From Sulfolobus sp. UBA167 (GTDB lineage: Archaea > Thermoproteota > Thermoprotei_A > Sulfolobales > Sulfolobaceae), in assembly GCA_002495845.1 (NCBI GenBank), contig DAHF01000117.1, positions 30,263-41,611 on the forward strand: a stretch of 11,349 nucleotides of DNA. The letters are read 5' to 3'. The translations under genes were made by a program, and so were the position numbers. Shown here piece after piece: positions 1 to 4,798 of the stretch (position 1 is its first letter; each line of letters begins with the position of its first letter). The notes beneath the pieces are model-generated. The model had not been told where the DNA came from. It saw only the letters and a program-made list of their open reading frames with translations, and searched no databases.

Positions 1-186
1 AAAAAAGGTCTAGGAAAGGACTGGTCTTTAGGGATAGTAGGAGCTTTCCTGATAGTGATCAGCACGATACCTTTAGCGTTAGCTGGAGATTTCTATACAG
101 TTACCGGATGGCTATGGATATTTTTGCTTACGTTAGGGATAGTGGTCATGGCCATATTTACCCTCAAGGCAGCTAAGACAATTTAA
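1..186 (+). CDS. doxB: Terminal quinol oxidase subunit I (DoxB), C-terminal end only
   Basis: The first 186 bases are an open frame that enters from outside the window and ends at TAA (184-186). It encodes 61 residues with two hydrophobic stretches (about residues 10-29 and 36-54) and a short basic tail ending KAAKTI. The identity rests mainly on context: the next two genes are recognisable doxC and doxE, and in Acidianus ambivalens and other Sulfolobales doxB, the haem-copper oxygen-reducing subunit, lies directly upstream of them. The haem and CuB histidine ligands would be upstream and are not visible here. The visible part fits the last transmembrane helices of subunit I. A different membrane protein cannot be excluded from 61 residues alone. 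Confidence 0.72.
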   Translation, partial: KKGLGKDWSLGIVGAFLIVISTIPLALAGDFYTVTGWLWIFLLTLGIVVMAIFTLKAAKTI

Positions 187-234
187 TTTTTTTAAAGAAA
201 AGTTTTATTTGCGTTAGCTTAAAGGTGAAGAGAT
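187..234 (+). promoter_or_regulatory. doxB-doxC spacer with TATA-like box and Shine-Dalgarno
   Basis: The 48-base gap holds a T-run (186-193), a TATA-like AGTTTTATTT (201-210) and a Shine-Dalgarno GGTGA (224-228) six bases before the doxC ATG at 235. A 9-base element TTAGCTTAA (214-222) lies between them and recurs in the intergenic region near 2605-2688. doxC may therefore be read both from the upstream transcript and from its own promoter; this is inference. Confidence 0.45.
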
Positions 235-1281
235 ATGGACAAAAAGGATAGATGGGAATTAACATGGGTAGTGTTTGTGCTTGCCCTTTTCATAATAGTT
301 GGTGTGGCTACAGCTCCTCTTGACGGAAACGTGGGAGGTGTACCACAAGAAATAAGTCAAATTCCTCCTAATGCTAAGGTCGATAATGTCCTTGTAACTG
401 CCTATCAATATTATTTCAACTTGTCAGAACACGGCCCAGATGTGAACTCGATCGAGGAAATAGGAAATACTACAAATAACTTCTACTATAACATTTTGGT
501 AGCTCATCCAGGAGACTGGATGAACCTTACTATGGTTGCCGGACCAGAGACCGCCACTACGAACTTCTTCTTCCCACTTTACGGTGATAAGATCACTGAC
601 GTCCAAATAGTCCCAGGTCTCACGGGTTACGCTGTGTTCCCCGTTCCCAACGAAACTGGGGTATACACTTTCGTCAACGGAGAATACGATGGACCATGGT
701 TTAGCTATCAGGAAGGTAACATGATCGTAATACCAACCTCAGGTTATTCATCTCCGTCTAGCATTTCAAAATATATAACGACGACTCATGAGGCTTTCAC
801 TTCAGCCTTAGTTGGAGATCCTTACAATCCTCCTATCTATGTAGAGAACGGTACAATGTCTCCTAACTTGTATGTTGTGGCTGATGACTATAATGTTCTA
901 AATAACACCATTCCTGGTCCAACCTTCGTTGTCAAGGCTAACTCTACAGTAAGCCTCAACATGTACGTTCCAACTCCAAAGGGTGACCACAATTATCTAT
1001 ACAACTATTCAACTACTGGCAAGGCATCTCCAGACACTGGCATAACTGCAGGGATATATGCAGTATGGTGGAACGGAACAATAACCCCCGTTCAGACTAC
1101 AACTTTGAGCTATAATAGTCACATGGTGTTCACGTTTAATGCTAAGGCGCCTGCTTACCTATACGGAGTAATATATCCAGTGTTCTATAACTATGATTTA
1201 GACGGAATGTCAAGTACACTGACGGGCGAGCAAATGGGTTATGTCATGAGTCTATGGGGAACAGTAATTGTTGAGTCATAG
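235..1281 (+). CDS. doxC: Terminal quinol oxidase subunit II-like DoxC
   Basis: This 348-residue protein has one N-terminal membrane helix (about residues 11-29) followed by a large extracytoplasmic domain. Size and layout match DoxC (about 38 kDa) of the A. ambivalens caldariella-quinol oxidase. It contains no cysteine at all, so it cannot hold a CuA centre, which agrees with a quinol rather than cytochrome c oxidase. The outer domain has nine N-x-S/T sequons (for example NLS, NTT, NLT, NET, NGT, NNT, NST, NYS), as expected for a heavily glycosylated protein on the cell surface of a thermoacidophile. The ATG at 235 is preceded by GGTGA at good spacing. The gene lies between doxB and doxE, with doxE starting 9 bases after its stop. 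Family assignment is from recalled similarity and gene order. Confidence 0.85.
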   Translation: MDKKDRWELTWVVFVLALFIIVGVATAPLDGNVGGVPQEISQIPPNAKVDNVLVTAYQYYFNLSEHGPDVNSIEEIGNTTNNFYYNILVAHPGDWMNLTMVAGPETATTNFFFPLYGDKITDVQIVPGLTGYAVFPVPNETGVYTFVNGEYDGPWFSYQEGNMIVIPTSGYSSPSSISKYITTTHEAFTSALVGDPYNPPIYVENGTMSPNLYVVADDYNVLNNTIPGPTFVVKANSTVSLNMYVPTPKGDHNYLYNYSTTGKASPDTGITAGIYAVWWNGTITPVQTTTLSYNSHMVFTFNAKAPAYLYGVIYPVFYNYDLDGMSSTLTGEQMGYVMSLWGTVIVES

Positions 1282-1288
1282 GTGATCT
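1281..1288 (+). promoter_or_regulatory. Strong Shine-Dalgarno site for doxE
   Basis: GGTGATCT overlaps the last base of the doxC stop codon and lies two bases before the doxE ATG at 1291. It matches the archaeal 16S rRNA anti-Shine-Dalgarno. This supports translation of doxE as an internal gene of a polycistronic message, unlike most other genes here, whose TATA boxes put the RNA start at or close to the start codon. Confidence 0.75.
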
Positions 1289-1290
1289 AA

Positions 1291-1476
1291 ATGGTAAGTT
1301 TCTTCAAGCTCTTAGGCATAGGTTATATATTCGCTATACTCCTCCTGTTATGGGAAATTGGAGATATCTCTTTCCATGCAGCGGCAACGCCTTATGTGCT
1401 TCCCTTTACAATATTGGCTATGATAGGTTTCCTGGCTTTCTTCCTATTCGTGTACTTCGCTCCTCAGGAGGGGTAA
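1291..1476 (+). CDS. doxE: Small quinol oxidase subunit DoxE
   Basis: This is a 61-residue, very hydrophobic protein with two predicted membrane helices (about residues 5-23 and 32-56) and a short tail ending APQEG. It directly follows doxC with a strong Shine-Dalgarno in the 9-base gap. Position, length and composition match DoxE, the small membrane subunit of the Sulfolobales aa3-type quinol oxidase, thought to stabilise or complete the complex. In A. ambivalens a further small gene, doxF, is reported after doxE; here a T-rich stretch follows and then a gene on the opposite strand, so no doxF is seen at this place. The call depends on gene order more than on motifs, since such short membrane subunits diverge quickly. 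Confidence 0.78.
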   Translation: MVSFFKLLGIGYIFAILLLLWEIGDISFHAAATPYVLPFTILAMIGFLAFFLFVYFAPQEG

Positions 1477-1487
1477 AAAGCAAATTC

Positions 1488-1494
1488 TTTTTTT
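1488..1494 (+). terminator. T-run terminator after doxE
   Basis: Seven consecutive T residues lie 12 bases after the doxE stop and are followed by an A-run. Archaeal termination is commonly at T-rich tracts without a hairpin. The tract separates the dox genes from the convergent TatD-like gene. Confidence 0.55.
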
Positions 1495-1553
1495 AAAAAA
1501 TAATGTCGAGTTAGTCTTCCCATTTTTCTTGATCATTTTCCTATAAAATATTT

Positions 1554-2294
1554 TTATTGAAACGTCTTCTTTAAGAATCTTCTAAAGTTCTGGAATATAA
1601 TTTCTTCTATGTCTTTTATATCAATTTTCCACAAGGTGGAAAGAGTTTCTAACGTTGTCTTAACATTACAAGGCTCGTTTCTGTCACGTGTGGAGCCAAG
1701 GAAAGGTGAGTCGGTTTCAGTAAGTATTCTCTCTTTAGGAACATTGAGAGCAATTATCTGTCTCTGCTTATCTCTGACTATTATTGGTGGAAACGAAAGA
1801 TATCCTCCTAGTTCGATTATCTTCATTGCGTTCTTGACGCTCCCTTCGTAGGCATGAACGTCAAACCTCACTTTAAATGATTCTATAATTTCTAGGAAAT
1901 CTCTGAGTCCTCCTCTTACGTGGATTACTGCAGGTTTATTCTCTTTCTCGGCTATTGATAGTAACTCTTCTAAAACCTTCTTTTGTATTTTCCTTTTTTC
2001 TTCATCTTTTATCCAGTAATAGTCCAATCCTATCTCACTGATTATTTCTGCCTTCTCTATAAGGGAAATAACACTGTCAATTTCCTTCCGAGGATTGTCA
2101 TAGTTTATGTTTTCAGGATGTAATCCTACTGCGGGTATGACATTTGTATACCTACCCGCGATCTCTAGAACCTTTAAGTCGTTTTCGTAGTTAATCCCAG
2201 CATCAACAATAATAATATTACACTTCTTCACTATAGAATCTCTATCAGAGTTAAATTCTTCACTATCTATATGTGAATGGATATCTACAAACAT
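1554..2294 (-). CDS. TatD-family metal-dependent hydrolase
   Basis: The protein of 246 residues has the full TatD/amidohydrolase metal-site pattern: HSH near the N-terminus (H6, H8), GLHPEN (H59), SEIGLD (E87), VIHVRGG (H125), VHAYEG (H147) and TETDSP (D195). TatD proteins are TIM-barrel, divalent-metal phosphoesterases, several with 3'-5' exonuclease activity on DNA, acting in the cytoplasm. Length is normal (about 250-260). I chose the ATG at 2294 because a TATA-like GGTTTTTTTATC (2332-2321 on the minus strand) would place the RNA start near 2299, giving an almost leaderless message; an in-frame TTG at 2306 lies upstream of that. It follows a small AbrB-like gene on the same strand with a 57-base gap. 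The exact substrate is unknown. Confidence 0.85.
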   Translation of the reverse strand: MFVDIHSHIDSEEFNSDRDSIVKKCNIIIVDAGINYENDLKVLEIAGRYTNVIPAVGLHPENINYDNPRKEIDSVISLIEKAEIISEIGLDYYWIKDEEKRKIQKKVLEELLSIAEKENKPAVIHVRGGLRDFLEIIESFKVRFDVHAYEGSVKNAMKIIELGGYLSFPPIIVRDKQRQIIALNVPKERILTETDSPFLGSTRDRNEPCNVKTTLETLSTLWKIDIKDIEEIIFQNFRRFLKKTFQ

Positions 2295-2351
2295 ATACGA
2301 AAGCAATAAAAAAGAGTTGAGATAAAAAAACCTTCTAAATCAAACGACTCA

Positions 2352-2516
2352 TTACTTCCAAGGTTCCTTCATTATTTGGATCTTTACTACTCCTTCTCCA
2401 TCATCGAAGATTACTTTCACTAAATCTCCTTCCTTTATTTGGAACTTCTGCCTTACCTTTGCAGGTATCGTAACTTGGTAGTTTCTCGATACCTTAACTA
2501 TTTCCTCGACACTCAC
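2352..2516 (-). CDS. AbrB/SpoVT-type small DNA-binding protein (54 aa, GTG start)
   Basis: Reading the minus strand from GTG at 2516 gives 54 residues beginning MSVEEIVKVSRNYQVTIPAK and ending KEPWK. The pattern VSRNYQVTIPAKVRQKF followed by KEGDLVKV and a short strand pair is the swapped-hairpin AbrB/SpoVT/MazE fold, common in Sulfolobales as small regulators or VapB-type antitoxins. An in-frame TAA lies directly before the GTG, so no longer form is possible. A TATA box GTTTTATATA (2560-2551, minus strand) would put the RNA start near 2529. The neighbour downstream is a TatD-like hydrolase; no PIN-domain toxin gene is next to it, which argues for a transcription regulator rather than a toxin-antitoxin pair. 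It probably binds DNA as a dimer. Confidence 0.8.
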   Translation of the reverse strand: MSVEEIVKVSRNYQVTIPAKVRQKFQIKEGDLVKVIFDDGEGVVKIQIMKEPWK

Positions 2517-2530
2517 TTAGATCACTAAGT
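2515..2530. promoter_or_regulatory. Palindrome over the abrB-like start region (possible operator)
   Basis: ACTTAG-ATCA-CTAAGT is a perfect 6-base inverted repeat with a 4-base spacer. It covers the GTG start codon and the predicted RNA start of the AbrB-like gene (TATA at 2551-2560). That position suits self-repression, which is usual for AbrB/MazE-type proteins. No binding evidence is available. Confidence 0.4.
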
Positions 2531-2550
2531 TATCATATTACTAGAACTAC

Positions 2551-2560
2551 TATATAAAAC
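2551..2560 (-). promoter_or_regulatory. TATA box of the abrB-like gene
   Basis: On the minus strand the sequence GTTTTATATA lies about 39 bases upstream of the GTG at 2516, which predicts an RNA start near 2529 and a short leader of about 12 bases. Confidence 0.55.
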
Positions 2561-2587
2561 TTCCTAATCACAGTAAAAAATAATGAG

Positions 2588-2688
2588 TAAGCTATAAGTG
2601 AGTATTAAGCTAAATTAAGCTAGTATTATGTACACTTATGTACTGAACCAATCATTTAATTTTGTATAATAGTTTCATTTTAGCTTAA
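2588..2688. repeat. Cluster of TAAGCTA elements in the divergent intergenic region
   Basis: Between the AbrB-like gene (minus) and the Lrs14-like gene (plus), TAAGCTA occurs at 2588-2594, 2606-2612 and 2616-2622 and its reverse TAGCTTA at 2681-2687. The extended forms TTAAGCTAA (2605-2613) and TTAGCTTAA (2680-2688) are exact reverse complements; the second also occurs before doxC (214-222). ATAAGTG (2594-2600) and CACTTAT (2633-2639) form another inverted pair, and ATGTAC is repeated at 2628 and 2638. These look like regulator-binding half-sites, though short matches also occur inside genes. Confidence 0.35.
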
Positions 2689-2717
2689 CACATTCAATAG
2701 ATTCTCTTGTTCTAGTC

Positions 2718-2733
2718 GGAAAAAATTTTTATA
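2718..2733 (+). promoter_or_regulatory. BRE/TATA promoter of the Lrs14-like gene
   Basis: A purine-rich BRE (GGAAAAAA) runs straight into TTTTTATA. The predicted RNA start is near 2757, nine or so bases before the ATG at 2766. This is one of the best archaeal promoter matches in the window. Confidence 0.65.
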
Positions 2734-2765
2734 GTGGAAGATTACATTCTTAAATTGTGGCATAA

Positions 2766-3155
2766 ATGTCCGAAACCCAATTATCGTCTGGAACAAGAAT
2801 AAAGCTTCCTTCAGGGAAGGATGCAGGTCTAGTAGATATTCTATCCTTTTGCTATGGACTATCTGAGACAGATGTGACTGTGCTCCTCGCGCTCATGAGG
2901 GGTGATGCTAGAGGAACGGAAGAGCTGGAGAGTGACCTCAAGCTATCCAAAGCGTCAATTAACAGGAGCTTAAATAAGCTCCTCGAGATGGGCTTAGTGA
3001 TGAGGATAAAGGAGCCAGGAAATAAGGCAGGTCGTCCAAGATACCTTTACAAGGCTAGGGACTACAATGAACTGAAGGGCAAGATGCTCTCCGACATCAA
3101 GGAATGCTCAGACAAAATGGCTGAGTTAGTGGAGAAAGAATTCAGGCCTCTGTGA
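2766..3155 (+). CDS. Lrs14-like winged-helix transcription regulator
   Basis: The 129-residue protein has a short N-terminal arm, then a winged-helix DNA-binding domain at about residues 32-96: helices SETDVTVLLALM, GTEELESDLKLS and KASINRSLNKLLEMGLV, followed by a wing containing KAGRPRYLY. It ends in a charged helix (about 98-127) able to form a coiled-coil dimer. This layout matches the Lrs14 family, abundant and typical of Sulfolobales, whose members include biofilm and motility regulators such as AbfR1. It has its own BRE/TATA promoter and lies 40 bases before a PadR-like gene. Its upstream region holds several TAAGCTA elements that could be its own or the AbrB-like protein's targets. 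Family call is firm; targets are unknown. Confidence 0.8.
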   Translation: MSETQLSSGTRIKLPSGKDAGLVDILSFCYGLSETDVTVLLALMRGDARGTEELESDLKLSKASINRSLNKLLEMGLVMRIKEPGNKAGRPRYLYKARDYNELKGKMLSDIKECSDKMAELVEKEFRPL

Positions 3156-3163
3156 CCTCAAGA

Positions 3164-3192
3164 AAGTTATTTTTCCTCTTGGAAGTTATTTT
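3164..3192 (+). promoter_or_regulatory. Duplicated TATA-containing element before the first padR-like gene
   Basis: AAGTTATTTT occurs at 3164-3173 and again at 3183-3192, a 19-base period. The first copy lies at the right distance (about 26-30 bases) to start RNA at the ATG at 3199; the second lies between promoter and start codon. The repeat could be a tandem operator or a simple duplication. Confidence 0.4.
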
Positions 3193-3198
3193 CTTTTG

Positions 3199-3591
3199 AT
3201 GAGTTGGTTTCAAAAGAGAGGATTAAAGCAAGTTATTCTAAACGTCCTGAAGGACCGTGAGATGACTGGCTCGCAGATAATAGATGAAATAGAGAAGCTC
3301 ACTCTAGGTATGTGGAGGCCTTCTCCCGGTTCTATTTATCCCGCATTAGATCAACTTGAGCAGGACGGACTTCTCAGAATAAGTAGAGTTGATGGATGGA
3401 AGAAGTATTATGAGCTTACCAAGAAGGGGAGAGAAGAGTTAGGTAAATTCGAAGGTGGAGGAGTGAATGACGTAGTATTACAACTAGAGTTCGTTATACG
3501 CTATCTGATAGAAAACAGCGATAAGATAGATCCAAAACAAAAGATAAAAATAAATGAATTAATAGATGAATTAAGGAACTCTTTGTCTTAA
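3199..3591 (+). CDS. PadR-family winged-helix transcription regulator
   Basis: The 130-residue protein carries the PadR N-terminal domain: QVILNVLKDREMTGSQII (helix 1-2), the signature PSPGSIYPALDQLEQDGLL (residues 41-59), then a wing WKKYYELTKKGREEL. The C-terminal part (about 90-130) is helical and would make the dimer interface. PadR proteins usually repress genes for stress response or multidrug export and release DNA on binding a small ligand. The ATG at 3199 is preferred over the adjacent TTG (3196), since the TATA-like element at 3167-3173 points to a leaderless start there. Its stop overlaps the stop of the convergent NifX-like gene by 4 bases. It could be co-transcribed with the Lrs14-like gene 43 bases upstream, or separate. 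Confidence 0.87.
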   Translation: MSWFQKRGLKQVILNVLKDREMTGSQIIDEIEKLTLGMWRPSPGSIYPALDQLEQDGLLRISRVDGWKKYYELTKKGREELGKFEGGGVNDVVLQLEFVIRYLIENSDKIDPKQKIKINELIDELRNSLS

Positions 3592-3935
3592 AACTCGTTC
3601 TCGGCATACATCTCTTCTTCTAGGTCGTCCTTTGTAGACTTCTTTATTTCCTCGAAGTGCTCTTGTATTTCCTTCAAGTTAGAATATTTTGAGGGAATGT
3701 ACTTTATTCTTCCGTATGACATGTAGTATGACCCAGGGCATAGGAACCCTTCTTTCACGACTATCGCATCCGCATCAAGCCCTAATATTACGTCCATGGT
3801 AGCTTCCTTGCTCCCTAGTCCCTCGTTTTCATATTGTTCGATCTCCTTCTTTTCATCGTCTATTATGCCTATTAAATCGGCCTGATCTAACGGTTTCAGG
3901 TTTTGTTCTTTATCATATGTTACAGCGATTCTCAT
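3588..3935 (-). CDS. Small NifX/NifB C-terminal fold-like protein
   Basis: The 115-residue protein starts MRIAVTYDKEQNLKPLDQAD, with alternating strand and helix segments: an early strand (IAVTYD), LIGIIDDEKKEIEQYEN, a helix with MDVILGLDADAIVV, then FLCPGSYYMSYGRIKYIP. This order resembles the dinitrogenase iron-molybdenum cofactor-binding (NifX/NafY/NifB C-terminal) RNase H-like fold, found in many archaea without nitrogen fixation and of unclear role. It has one cysteine (C66) in FLCPGS. The tail (about 86-115) is highly acidic. A TATA-like ACTTAAAAC (about 3968-3960, minus strand) supports a leaderless ATG at 3935. It converges on, and overlaps by 4 bases, the PadR gene. No nif or molybdenum genes are nearby, so no cofactor role is claimed. 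Confidence 0.55.
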   Translation of the reverse strand: MRIAVTYDKEQNLKPLDQADLIGIIDDEKKEIEQYENEGLGSKEATMDVILGLDADAIVVKEGFLCPGSYYMSYGRIKYIPSKYSNLKEIQEHFEEIKKSTKDDLEEEMYAENEF

Positions 3936-4022
3936 TAATTCTATTAAGGGAGGCCTAGGTTTTAAGTTTGTTTAATATTTCCCCAACATAATATTGGTTT
4001 AAAACCTAAATTTAATTATTAT

Positions 4023-4048
4023 AGTATATAAGTTATAAAGTTTTTAAG
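4023..4048 (+). promoter_or_regulatory. Two candidate TATA boxes before the SelW-like gene
   Basis: AGTATATAAG (4023-4032) would start RNA near 4054, leaving a leader that includes the G-rich GGGGGGA (4056-4062) as a Shine-Dalgarno. GTTTTTAAG (4040-4048) would instead start RNA near 4070, giving a leaderless ATG at 4072. Both are plausible. Confidence 0.45.
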
Positions 4049-4071
4049 AGTTCTTGGGGGGAAAGTCAATT

Positions 4072-4323
4072 ATGGTAAACATGCTAAAGGTAGTTTATTG
4101 TAGGAAGTGCGGTTACATCGACAAGGCACTTGACCTCGCTAGAGACGTATTAAGCTATTTCCAAGACGTAGAGGTTATCCTCTCCCAAGGTGAGAATGGA
4201 ATTTTCGACGTTTACTTAAACCAAAAAATGATATTCTCCAGATATGAGGAGAAGAGGTTCCCTGACAACCGTGAAATATTGAAGAAGATCTCAGAAGAGA
4301 TAGGGCTGAATTCGGGAATATAA
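4072..4323 (+). CDS. SelW/Rdx-family thioredoxin-fold protein with CxxC
   Basis: The protein has 83 residues from ATG 4072 (or 80 from ATG 4081). It begins with a strand leading into YCRKCGYIDKALDLARDVL, giving a CxxC redox pair at C10 and C13, then strands VEVILSQG and GIFDVYLNQKMIFSRYEEKRFP and a final helix NREILKKISEEI. This is the Rdx (SelW/SelT/SelH) pattern: a thioredoxin-like fold with cysteine in place of selenocysteine. Such proteins are small cytoplasmic thiol redox proteins of uncertain substrate. An in-frame TTG at 4054 exists but lies at the predicted RNA start and the stretch after it is the G-rich ribosome-binding region, so it was not used. Followed by a long gene-poor region. 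Confidence 0.75.
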   Translation: MVNMLKVVYCRKCGYIDKALDLARDVLSYFQDVEVILSQGENGIFDVYLNQKMIFSRYEEKRFPDNREILKKISEEIGLNSGI

Positions 4324-4418
4324 GAGAAGTAGACTGCTTCGAACTTTACAAAGAGTTTTTCCCGACCCTATCTCGAAATCGTTTAGCCCTTATGAATGGC
4401 CTCTTTCAATTAACACCA

Positions 4419-4443
4419 GATCTATAGGTATCCTGATCTATAG
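4419..4443. repeat. Short direct repeat GATCTATAG, period 16
   Basis: GATCTATAG occurs at 4419-4427 and 4435-4443, at one edge of the putative transposase remnant. It may be part of an old element end or a chance repeat; its length does not allow a decision. Confidence 0.3.
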
Positions 4444-4459
4444 CGTACACATTCGTGAA

Positions 4460-4651
4460 CTATCCCGCCCTCACGGAGCATCTCCACTTCGCGATGAGGA
4501 TTTTCTTCTCAGAGCAACCTCGATCTTCATCCGCGAGGTTCAATAAATGGAACCGTTCTGTAATGTCCCATGTGAAAGGTTACAAAAGGTTCGCTCTCCA
4601 CAAGCTTAAGACCCCTAGTCTTGGTACTGACTCAGCTCTTTCAGCCTTGAT
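4460..4651 (-). pseudogene. Putative remnant of an IS605-type TnpB 3' end
   Basis: On the minus strand, the frame opening after a TAG at 4654-4652 reads IKAERAESVPRLGVLSLW and continues to a TAA at 4582-4580, then PFTWDITERFHLLNLADE and on to IAKWRCSVRAG before a TAG at 4462-4460. The residues look protein-like across the internal stop and recall, from memory only, C-terminal ends of Sulfolobales IS200/IS605 TnpB proteins. There is no start codon, no zinc-finger CxxC and no RuvC motif, so at most the last 60 or so codons survive. In intact elements the guide (omega) RNA overlaps this end of the gene, so the conserved DNA here might also be a relic of that RNA. A plus-strand open frame over the same bases is considered its shadow. 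The call is tentative. Confidence 0.35.
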
Positions 4652-4700
4652 CTAGATATTATTTCTGTTTAGTATAAAAACTCTTCTAGGCGCTATCTCT

Positions 4701-4734
4701 CCGGAAGGGGACTTTCTCCTTAACCCCCGTTAAG
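4701..4734. promoter_or_regulatory. GC-rich hairpin-forming stretch
   Basis: A perfect inverted repeat CTTAAC-CCCC-GTTAAG covers 4719-4734, and GGGG (4707-4710) could alternatively pair with CCCC (4725-4728). A TATA-like AGTATAAAAAC lies about 26-30 bases upstream of this block, so a short structured RNA or a 5' leader of the crotonase-family gene starting near 4702 is possible. It could also be a transposon-end hairpin. Confidence 0.35.
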
Positions 4735-4752
4735 TTAAAATTCAACATATTG

Positions 4753-4764
4753 TTTTTTTATATA
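4753..4764 (+). promoter_or_regulatory. TATA box of the crotonase-family gene
   Basis: The run TTTTTTATATAT is a strong TATA match. It predicts an RNA start near 4786, downstream of the GTG at 4775, and so favours the TTG at 4799 as the true start, with GGTGGT (4788-4793) as a weak Shine-Dalgarno. Confidence 0.55.
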
Positions 4765-4798
4765 TCAAACATTAGTGTCTATTTGCGGTGGTATCAAA

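Larger units (their letters stand above)
4324..4798. other. Gene-poor stretch with a transposase remnant and structured GC-rich DNA
   Basis: This 475-base stretch has no convincing intact gene. It holds a 9-base direct repeat GATCTATAG (4419-4427 and 4435-4443), a probable decayed TnpB-like 3' end on the minus strand (4460-4651), a TATA-like AGTATAAAAAC on the plus strand (about 4671-4681), a GC-rich hairpin region (4701-4734) and the promoter of the following crotonase-family gene. The section 4440-4650 looks more GC-rich than the flanking spacers, in keeping with an origin as coding DNA. Confidence 0.5.

Noticed and set aside
2352..2516. AbrB-like gene as the antitoxin of a VapBC or MazEF pair.
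   Set aside because: No PIN-domain or MazF-like gene lies next to it; the neighbour is a TatD hydrolase with complete metal ligands.
3588..3935. NifX-like protein as evidence of nitrogen fixation.
   Set aside because: No other nif gene is visible, and this fold is widespread in non-fixing archaea.
4403..4427. CTTTCAATT followed by about 16 bases, recalling the start of Sulfolobales CRISPR repeats.
   Set aside because: Only the first nine bases match; there is no second copy at spacer distance and no cas gene in the window.
4455..4655. A 66-codon plus-strand open frame starting with GTG in the gene-poor region.
   Set aside because: It has no promoter at the right place, no recognisable domain, and lies opposite a more protein-like minus-strand frame resembling a transposase end; it is probably a shadow.
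4661..4725. On the minus strand GAAAGTCCCC and ACAGAAAT recall conserved elements of RNase P RNA.
   Set aside because: The two elements are only about 40 bases apart, whereas in RNase P RNA they lie near opposite ends of a roughly 300-base molecule; no P4 helix can be built.
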